From Gemmatimonadota bacterium (lineage in GTDB: Bacteria; Gemmatimonadota; Gemmatimonadetes; Longimicrobiales; Longimicrobiaceae), in NCBI GenBank assembly GCA_019348475.1, contig JAHWJJ010000302.1, positions 1 through 5,940 on the forward strand: DNA of 5,940 nucleotides, given 5' to 3'. How positions within the stretch are numbered: the stretch's first letter is position 1; each line of letters begins with the position of its first letter. The notes under the pieces were generated by a model. That model was not told the DNA's origin, did not search any database, and saw nothing but the letters and a program-made list of their open reading frames with translations. This document shows positions 1 to 4,434 of the stretch, one piece after another. A program made the position numbers and the translations under genes.

Positions 1-20
1 ACTCGTGCAGCGCAATCGAT

Positions 21-70
21 TTCTCCCTTCCCCCACGCAGTTTGTGGGGGAAGGGTCGGGGATGGGGGGC
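21..70 (+). repeat. Palindromic intergenic repeat, copy 1
   Basis: A perfect 12-bp stem (25-36 with 44-55) encloses the 7-base loop GCAGTTT (37-43). A G-rich tail follows, including GGGGATGGGGGGC at 58-70. A small 5-bp hairpin (TCGGC 73-77 with GCCGA 84-88) lies just downstream. The same loop in a matching stem recurs at 1121, 3201 (reversed) and 3320, so this is a dispersed repeat family. No T-run follows the stem, which argues against an intrinsic terminator. It resembles REP-type elements in design, but no associated transposase is visible here. Confidence 0.85.
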
Positions 71-112
71 GCTCGGCGGTCCGGCCGAACTCCGCCTCAC
101 CCGCTCGAAACG

Positions 113-160
113 CACTCCCGCACTCCCGCACTCACGCACTCACGCACTCACGCACTTCCC
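113..160 (+). repeat. 8-bp tandem array upstream of tatD
   Basis: Two copies of CACTCCCG (113-128) are followed by three copies of CACTCACG (129-152) and a degenerate unit CACTTCCC (153-160). The array ends one base before the tatD ATG at 162, so it fills the place where a Shine-Dalgarno sequence would lie. It contains no run of purines. The array is too short and too regular for CRISPR. It probably arose by replication slippage; any effect on tatD translation is inference. Confidence 0.9.
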
Positions 161-161
161 C

Positions 162-971
162 ATGCTCACCGACTCCCACGCCCACCTCGCCGACGAACGC
201 ATCCTCCCGGTCGCGGAGCAGGTCGTGGAGCGCGCGGCGCAGGCGGGGGTGACGACCATCGTCAGCATCGCGACGGGACCGGACGACTGGGAGGCGGACC
301 TGGCGCTGGCGGAGCGGTTTCCCGGCGTCTACGCCACCTGCGGCATCCACCCGCACACGGCCACCATGGCCTCGGAGGATGCGTTCGCGCGCATGCGCGA
401 GCGGCTGGCGCATCCCCGCGTGGTGGCCGTGGGCGAGACGGGGCTGGACTACCACTACGACTTCTCGCCCCGCGACGTGCAGCGCGACTCGTTCGCGCGC
501 CACCTGCAGCTCTCGCGCGAGACGGGGAAGCCGGTCATCGTCCACGCGCGCACGGCGGACGAGGACCTGCGCGCCCTGCTGCGCGAAGCGGGGCGGGGGA
601 CGGTGGGCGTGCTCCACTCCTTCTCAAGCGGTCGCGCGCTGCTGGAAGACGCGCTGGCCATGGGGTGGTACGCGTCGTTCTCGGGGATGGTCACGTTCAA
701 GAACTACGACGGCGCCGACTTCGTGCGGATGGTTCCCGCCGACCGCATCCTGGTGGAAACGGACACGCCCTACCTGGCCCCCGTTCCGCACCGCGGCAAG
801 ACCAACGAGCCGGCCTTCGTGGCGCACGTCGCCGGCCGCTGCGCCGAGTTGCGCGGCGAAGACCCCGCCGAGCTCGCCGCTCGAACCACGGAGAACGCGC
901 GGCGGTTCTATGCACTTGACCCTCACCCGGTTGACCAGGCCCGCACCATCTCCCGCGAACGGGAGATGTAA
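162..971 (+). CDS. tatD: TatD family metal-dependent hydrolase / DNase
   Basis: A 269-residue protein of the TatD/YcfH family: cytoplasmic TIM-barrel enzymes that hydrolyse DNA with divalent metals and are linked to DNA repair and DNA degradation. The expected metal ligands are present: H6 and H8 in DSHAHL, E92 in GETGLDY, H128 in IVHAR, H152 in LHSFS and D201 in ETDTPYLAP. Length fits the family (about 260). The ATG at 162 is chosen because it places the metal-binding HxH at residues 6-8, as in relatives; an upstream in-frame ATG at 42 would only add repeat-encoded residues. There is no Shine-Dalgarno sequence before this start. The usual family end falls near ENARRFYAL (residue 252). The further 17 residues are an extension whose last codons form a perfect hairpin. 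It lies upstream of mutL on the same strand but 324 bp away, so co-transcription is uncertain. The family is certain; the exact substrate is not. Confidence 0.95.
   Translation: MLTDSHAHLADERILPVAEQVVERAAQAGVTTIVSIATGPDDWEADLALAERFPGVYATCGIHPHTATMASEDAFARMRERLAHPRVVAVGETGLDYHYDFSPRDVQRDSFARHLQLSRETGKPVIVHARTADEDLRALLREAGRGTVGVLHSFSSGRALLEDALAMGWYASFSGMVTFKNYDGADFVRMVPADRILVETDTPYLAPVPHRGKTNEPAFVAHVAGRCAELRGEDPAELAARTTENARRFYALDPHPVDQARTISREREM
947..968 (+). repeat. Perfect hairpin at the tatD 3' end
   Basis: CATCTCCCG (947-955) is exactly complementary to CGGGAGATG (960-968), giving a 9-bp stem with a four-base CGAA loop. It ends directly before the TAA stop (969-971) and encodes the final TatD residues (TISREREM). 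The following bases are TAAATACC with no T-run, so it is not a standard intrinsic terminator. It may be a decayed repeat that entered the gene, or an mRNA 3'-end stabilising structure; the sequence does not decide between them. Confidence 0.75.
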
Positions 972-1120
972 ATACCGGTTCCCACGCTCTGCTGTGCACT
1001 CACAGATCTACTGCGGGTCGCCGTTTCGGCCTCGAATGCACAAAAAACCACGACAAACGGCATAAGCTGCGGTCTGTCATCACGTTGCATGTTCCGCGAG
1101 TTGAGGGCGGGGTGTATATC

Positions 1121-1175
1121 CCCTCTCCCACGCAGTTTGTGGGAGAGGGTGCGGCTCTCAGGCCGCGGGTGAGGG
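1121..1175 (+). repeat. Palindromic intergenic repeat, copy 2
   Basis: An 11-bp perfect stem (1121-1131 with 1139-1149) encloses the same GCAGTTT loop (1132-1138). The arm has CTCTCCCAC where copy 3 has CTCTCCCCCAC, and the opposite arm is shortened to match. A second small hairpin (GCGGC 1151-1155 with GCCGC 1162-1166) and the tail GGGTGAGGG (1167-1175) follow. No T-run is present. Confidence 0.85.
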
Positions 1176-1204
1176 CCCGAGCCGGCGGCGCCGCGACGGA
1201 GGGC

Positions 1205-1241
1205 GGGGAGGGTCGCCGTTGTCAACCGTTGACCCCTCCCC
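1205..1241. promoter_or_regulatory. Nested inverted repeats upstream of mutL, possible operator
   Basis: GTCAAC (1221-1226) and GTTGAC (1228-1233) form a 13-base dyad with one central base. It is flanked by a second inverted repeat, GGGGAGGG (1205-1212) and CCCTCCCC (1234-1241). The right half of the dyad overlaps the candidate -35 box. A one-base spacer suits a protein-bound DNA dyad better than an RNA hairpin. A regulatory role is inference, and chance occurrence in GC-rich DNA is possible. Confidence 0.3.
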
Positions 1242-1257
1242 GCGGTCGGAGTAGCTT
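1229..1257 (+). promoter_or_regulatory. Candidate sigma-70-type promoter for mutL
   Basis: TTGACC (1229-1234) matches the -35 consensus at five of six positions. After a 17-base spacer, TAGCTT (1252-1257) matches the -10 box at the three most conserved positions (first, second and last). Transcription would begin near 1264, leaving about 32 bases before the mutL ATG. The weak -10 keeps confidence low. Confidence 0.35.
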
Positions 1258-1295
1258 CCACACCGAAGCTCACCCGAAGCCGCTGGACCGAGACC

Positions 1296-3143
1296 ATGCC
1301 GCGCCGCATCCACGTTCTCCCCGAAAAGCTGGCCAACCAGATCGCCGCCGGGGAGGTGGTGGAACGCCCCGCGTCTGTGGTCAAGGAGCTGGTGGAGAAC
1401 GCGCTGGACGCGGGCGCCACCCGCGTGGACGTGGTGGTGCGCAACGGCGGCAAGACCGAGATCCGCGTGGCCGACGACGGGCACGGGATGGGGCGCGAGG
1501 ACGCGCTGCTGGCGGTGGACCGCCACGCCACCAGCAAGATCCGCTCGGAGCAGGACCTGGCCGCCATCCGCACCCTGGGCTTTCGCGGCGAGGCGCTCCC
1601 TTCCATCGCGTCCGTGTCGAGGATGGTGCTGGAGACGGCGGAGCGCGAGGGCCACGGCACCCGCGTGGTGGTGACGGCCGGGCAGATGGCGGCGGTGGAG
1701 GAGTGCGCGCGGCGTACCGGGACCACGGTTTCCATCCGCAGCCTGTTCTTCAACGTCCCCGCGCGCGCCAAGTTCCTGCGCACCACCGCCGCCGAGAACC
1801 GCGCCATCGGCGAAGTGGTCACCACGCAGGCGCTGGCGATGCCGGGGATCGCCTTTACGCTGGACTCCGGCGCGCGCGACGTGCTCACCCTTCCCGCCGC
1901 GTCCGGCGTGGCGGAGCGGATCGGCGCGCTGTGGGGGAACGAGGCGGCGGAGGAGCTGCTGCCCGTGGCGCACCGCGCCGGGCGCGTGGCGGTTTCGGGG
2001 CTCATCCAGCGCCCCAACGCGGCGCGGCCGGGGGGGCGGCGCACGTACCTGTTCGTCAACGGCCGCGCCTTTGGCGACCGCACCCTGGTGCGCGCCGCGG
2101 ACCGCGCCTACCGCACCACCATCGCGCCGGGGAACCATCCGCACCTCTTTCTCTTCCTGGAGGTGCCGGACGGCGAGGTGGACGTGAACGTGCACCCCGC
2201 CAAGGCCGAGGTGCGCTTTCGCGACCGCATCGGGGTGGAGCGGGCCATCGAGGAAGGGGTGCGGGCGGCGCTCGCCGGGGTGGAGAGCACGCCCAGCATC
2301 GGGGCGCGGGCGCCCGTGGAGCCGCCGTACCCCGCGTGGATGCCGGCGGCGGGGACCGGCGCCTTCATGGTGCGCGAGACGCCCGCGCCGTACGGTGCGT
2401 CGCCCTCGTCCGCCGGTGGGGGCGCTCCGGTGGAGCCAGCGGCGAGCACGGACCCCGCCCCGCAGATGACCCTCTTCGTCACCGGCGGGAGCGCGGCGCC
2501 GGGGGTGGACGGGGAGGGGAACGGCAGGCCCGCGGGCGCCCCCGCGGACCTGTTCGCCGGTGCCGCGCCGGTGATGTGGCAGATCCACAACACCTACATC
2601 CTGGCGGAGACGCGCATGGGGCTGGTGATGGTGGACCAGCACAGCGCGCACGAGCGGGTGCTGTACGAGGAGATCGTCCGCGGCTTCGACGCAGGAGTGG
2701 GCGCGGAGAGCCAGCGGCTGCTCTTTCCGCTCACGCTGCGCCTTTCCCCCGCGGAATACGCGCTGGTGGAGCAGATCCGGGGGGTGCTGGAGCGGGCGGG
2801 GTTCGAGGTGGAGCCGTTCGGCGGGCGGTCCATCATCGTGCACGCCGTTCCCAACCCGCACCCGTACTTCGACGCGGAGCGCTGCCTGCGCGAGATGGTG
2901 GCGGAGCTCACCGACGGCTCGCCGCTGGTGGACAGCGCGCGCACGCAGCACCAGCGCATCGCGCTCTCCATGGCGTGCAAGGGCGCCATCAAGGCCGGCC
3001 AGAAGCTGGACCAGCGGGAGATGGCCGAGCTCTTCGACCGCCTCTTCGCCACGGAGCTCCCTTATCACGACATCCACGGGCGGCCGACGGTCATCCAACT
3101 CAGTCTGAACGAGCTGCACCGGCGTTTCGGGAGATCGGGATGA
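1296..3143 (+). CDS. mutL: DNA mismatch repair protein MutL (endonuclease type)
   Basis: MutL (615 aa) couples mismatch recognition by MutS to strand nicking and removal. The N-terminal GHKL ATPase is intact: ANQIAAGEVVERPASVVKEL with E31 and N35 (Mg/ATP residues), D60-x-G62-x-G64, HATSKI (77-82) and GFRGEAL (95-101). A Pro/Ala/Gly-rich linker spans about 330-430. The C-terminal domain has a nuclease motif, D447-QHSAHERVLYE-458 (family DQHA-x2-E-x4-E, Ser for Ala), and ACKGAIKAG (560-568). The usual CPHGRP motif reads DIHGRP (592-597), losing the cysteine. Two possible sliding-clamp-binding motifs are seen: QMTLF (390-394, linker) and QRLLFPL (473-479, C-terminal domain). The ATG at 1296 gives the family-typical N-terminus; the ribosome-binding site is weak. 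A nuclease-type MutL implies a MutH-independent, nick-directed repair system. miaA follows on the same strand. Confidence 0.98.
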   Translation: MPRRIHVLPEKLANQIAAGEVVERPASVVKELVENALDAGATRVDVVVRNGGKTEIRVADDGHGMGREDALLAVDRHATSKIRSEQDLAAIRTLGFRGEALPSIASVSRMVLETAEREGHGTRVVVTAGQMAAVEECARRTGTTVSIRSLFFNVPARAKFLRTTAAENRAIGEVVTTQALAMPGIAFTLDSGARDVLTLPAASGVAERIGALWGNEAAEELLPVAHRAGRVAVSGLIQRPNAARPGGRRTYLFVNGRAFGDRTLVRAADRAYRTTIAPGNHPHLFLFLEVPDGEVDVNVHPAKAEVRFRDRIGVERAIEEGVRAALAGVESTPSIGARAPVEPPYPAWMPAAGTGAFMVRETPAPYGASPSSAGGGAPVEPAASTDPAPQMTLFVTGGSAAPGVDGEGNGRPAGAPADLFAGAAPVMWQIHNTYILAETRMGLVMVDQHSAHERVLYEEIVRGFDAGVGAESQRLLFPLTLRLSPAEYALVEQIRGVLERAGFEVEPFGGRSIIVHAVPNPHPYFDAERCLREMVAELTDGSPLVDSARTQHQRIALSMACKGAIKAGQKLDQREMAELFDRLFATELPYHDIHGRPTVIQLSLNELHRRFGRSG

Positions 3144-3183
3144 GGGCTCCGGCGCCGTATGGACGGCTCATCTCGTACGCCAG

Positions 3184-3231
3184 GCGCCCCCCTCTCCCGG
3201 CCTCTCCCCCACAAACTGCGTGGGGGAGAGG
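3184..3231 (-). repeat. Palindromic intergenic repeat, copy 3 (reverse orientation)
   Basis: A 12-bp perfect stem (3201-3212 with 3220-3231) encloses the loop AAACTGC (3213-3219), the reverse complement of GCAGTTT. Read on the minus strand, the stem is followed by a G-rich tail (GGGAGAGGGGGGCGCC) closely matching the tail of copy 1. It lies 57 bases after the mutL stop. No T-run follows on either strand. Another copy in the opposite orientation starts 88 bases further on. Confidence 0.85.
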
Positions 3232-3319
3232 AGAACTTCCGTGTCTCGGCGGGGCACGGCTCCGTGGCGGCCCGCGCACGCCGTCGCCGCACAACGTCAC
3301 GGATCCAGCTCCACAATCG

Positions 3320-3370
3320 ACCTCCCCCGGCAGTTTCGGGGGAGGTGCCGAGCCTGAGCGAGCGGAGGGG
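3320..3370 (+). repeat. Palindromic intergenic repeat, copy 4 (variant stem)
   Basis: A 10-bp stem (3320-3329 with 3337-3346) encloses the same GCAGTTT loop (3330-3336). Its arms, ACCTCCCCCG and CGGGGGAGGT, differ from the other copies but remain fully paired. The tail continues through GAGCGAGCGG to GGAGGGGG (3363-3370). It sits about 46 bases upstream of the miaA start. I see no promoter between the repeats, so miaA may depend on read-through from mutL. Confidence 0.8.
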
Positions 3371-3405
3371 GCCGTCGCCGATGCCAGCCGCACCGCCGCG
3401 GGCCC

Positions 3406-3410
3406 GGTGA
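3406..3410 (+). promoter_or_regulatory. Ribosome binding site of miaA
   Basis: GGTGA lies six bases before the GTG at 3417. It supports that non-ATG start, which places the P-loop at residues 9-16 as in relatives. No in-frame ATG offers a better start. Confidence 0.55.
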
Positions 3411-3416
3411 GCGCCC

Positions 3417-4376
3417 GTGCCTGAGGCGCTCGCCATCGTTGGGCCGACCGGCTCCGGAAAGACCGCCCTGTCGATCGAGGTGGCGCGGCGGCTGGACGGG
3501 GAGATCATCTCCATGGACTCCCGCGCCGTCTACCGGGGGATGGACATCGGCACCGCGAAGGCGACGGCGGAGGAGCAGGGGGGCGTTCCGCACTGGGGGA
3601 TCGACGTCGCGGAGCCCTCGGAGCGCTTCAGCGCCGCGCGCTGGGCCGCCTACGCGCGCGAGAAGATCGCCGAGATCCGCGCCCGCGGCCGCGTTCCCAT
3701 GCTGGTGGGGGGCACCGGCTTCTTTCTGCGGGCGCTCACGCACCCCATCTTTCAGGAGCCGGAGCTGGATGCGGATCGCCGCGCGCGCCTGTTCCAGTGG
3801 ATGGAGCGGCAGACCGACGCCGAGCTGCACCGCTGGCTTGCGGCGCTTGACCCGGCATCCGCCGCTCGGCTGCGCGACTGGGGCGGGCGGCAGCGGCTGA
3901 TGCGCGCGCTGGAGGTGCCGCTGCTCACCGGGCGCACCCTGCCGTGGTGGCACCGCCACTCGCCGCCGCAGGAAGCGCCGGTGTCGGTGCTGCCCTTCGT
4001 CCTGCAGGTGCCGCGCGACCGCCTGTACGCCGGCATCGACCGGCGCGTGACGGAGATGGTGGATGCCGGGTTGCTGGACGAGGTGCGTGGCCTGGTCGCC
4101 CGGTACGGGGAGGACGCGCCGGGGCTGAACGCCCATGCGTACGTCGAGCTGTTCCCGTACTTTCGTGGCGAGCGCACGCTGGACCAGGCGCTGGACCTGG
4201 CGCGGGCCAACACCCGCGCCTACACGCGGCGGCAGCTCACCTGGTTCCGCACCAAGCTTCCCCAGGGCGCCGTCTGGCTGGACGCGGACCGCCCGCGCGA
4301 GGAGCTGGTGGAGGAAATCGTCAGGCACTGGAACGCGGGCGGGAGTGCCCAGTACCAGGTGCCCAGCACCCGGTAG
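3417..4376 (+). CDS. miaA: tRNA dimethylallyltransferase (A37 isopentenyltransferase)
   Basis: MiaA (319 aa) transfers a dimethylallyl group to N6 of A37 in tRNAs reading codons that start with U, the first step to ms2i6A; it is cytoplasmic. Visible motifs are the P-loop GPTGSGKT (9-16), D34-S35 with YRGMDIGTAKA (39-49), VPHWGIDVAEP (57-67), GGTGFFLRAL (98-107, T100), RLMRALEV (from 160), and RRQLTWFR (271-278). The catalytic core is complete. Three conserved spots differ from the usual pattern: PHH reads PHW, the PND preceding the RALEV helix is replaced by DWGG (154-157), and GYKE reads AYVE (241-244). Start is GTG with a GGTGA site upstream. The last ten residues (310-319) are encoded by repeat DNA and are probably an unstructured, non-family tail. 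The mutL-miaA order is common in bacteria. Confidence 0.96.
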   Translation: MPEALAIVGPTGSGKTALSIEVARRLDGEIISMDSRAVYRGMDIGTAKATAEEQGGVPHWGIDVAEPSERFSAARWAAYAREKIAEIRARGRVPMLVGGTGFFLRALTHPIFQEPELDADRRARLFQWMERQTDAELHRWLAALDPASAARLRDWGGRQRLMRALEVPLLTGRTLPWWHRHSPPQEAPVSVLPFVLQVPRDRLYAGIDRRVTEMVDAGLLDEVRGLVARYGEDAPGLNAHAYVELFPYFRGERTLDQALDLARANTRAYTRRQLTWFRTKLPQGAVWLDADRPREELVEEIVRHWNAGGSAQYQVPSTR

Positions 4377-4427
4377 ACAGTCTCGGCACACGATCACTGG
4401 GCACTTGATCCTTGGCACTGGGCACTT
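4344..4427. repeat. Inverted heptamer arrays spanning the miaA stop and bshA leader
   Basis: On the right, a 12-mer CACTGGGCACTT occurs at 4395-4406 and 4416-4427, 21 bases apart. The stretch 4395-4429 reads as 7-base units (CACTGGG, CACTTGA, TCCTTGG, CACTGGG, CACTTCT). The left arm, inside the miaA 3' end, carries the inverse (AGTGCCCAGT 4344-4353 and GTGCCCAG 4359-4366). Pairing gives an outer stem 4344-4358 with 4412-4426 (one mismatch, one G-T), a 7-base bulge, and an inner 8-bp stem 4359-4366 with 4397-4404, with the miaA stop codon in the loop. The right arm ends eight bases before the bshA ATG. No T-run follows directly in terminator fashion (only CTTTT at 4429-4432). A role in coupling miaA and bshA translation is inference. 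Confidence 0.75.
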
Positions 4428-4434
4428 CTTTTCG

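Larger units (their letters stand above)
972..1295. other. tatD-mutL intergenic region (324 bp)
   Basis: No convincing gene is seen here. Positions 1031-1090 contain 29 G+C in 60 bases, clearly below the surroundings, and include a short A-run (1042-1047). The region then holds a palindromic repeat (1121-1175), a GC-rich stretch, a dyad (1221-1233) and a candidate mutL promoter (1229-1257). No tRNA-like cloverleaf or riboswitch pattern was recognised. Confidence 0.7.

Noticed and set aside
113..160. CRISPR array
   Set aside because: The units are 8 bp and directly adjacent, with no spacers.
42..161. Upstream in-frame extension of tatD to the ATG at 42
   Set aside because: It would encode the repeat and 8-mer array; the family N-terminus begins at 162.
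1085..1120. Promoter made of TTGCAT and TATATC
   Set aside because: The spacing is 24 bases, and no acceptable -35 lies 16-18 bases before TATATC.
1121..1149. Intrinsic terminator at the palindromic repeats
   Set aside because: The stems are strong but no T-run follows any of the four copies on either strand.
1197..1225. Minus-strand promoter using the perfect TTGACA at 1225-1220
   Set aside because: The position 17 bases on reads CCTCCG, unlike any -10 box, and no minus-strand gene is supported.
923..2083. Long minus-strand open frame (386 codons) across the tatD end, gap and mutL
   Set aside because: It is antisense to clear MutL motifs and has low-complexity Arg/Ser/Pro/Ala composition typical of off-frames in GC-rich DNA; no family is recognised.
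1158..3119. Very long minus-strand open frame (653 codons) opposite mutL
   Set aside because: The protein is rich in His/Arg/Gly/Ala, mirrors mutL codons, and has no recognisable domain.
1085..3424. 779-codon + strand frame overlapping mutL
   Set aside because: It is frame-shifted relative to mutL, dominated by Gly/Arg/Ala, and passes straight through two intergenic repeats.
4135..4434. Upstream in-frame extension of bshA
   Set aside because: It overlaps miaA out of frame; the family-typical MKIGITCYP start is at 4435.
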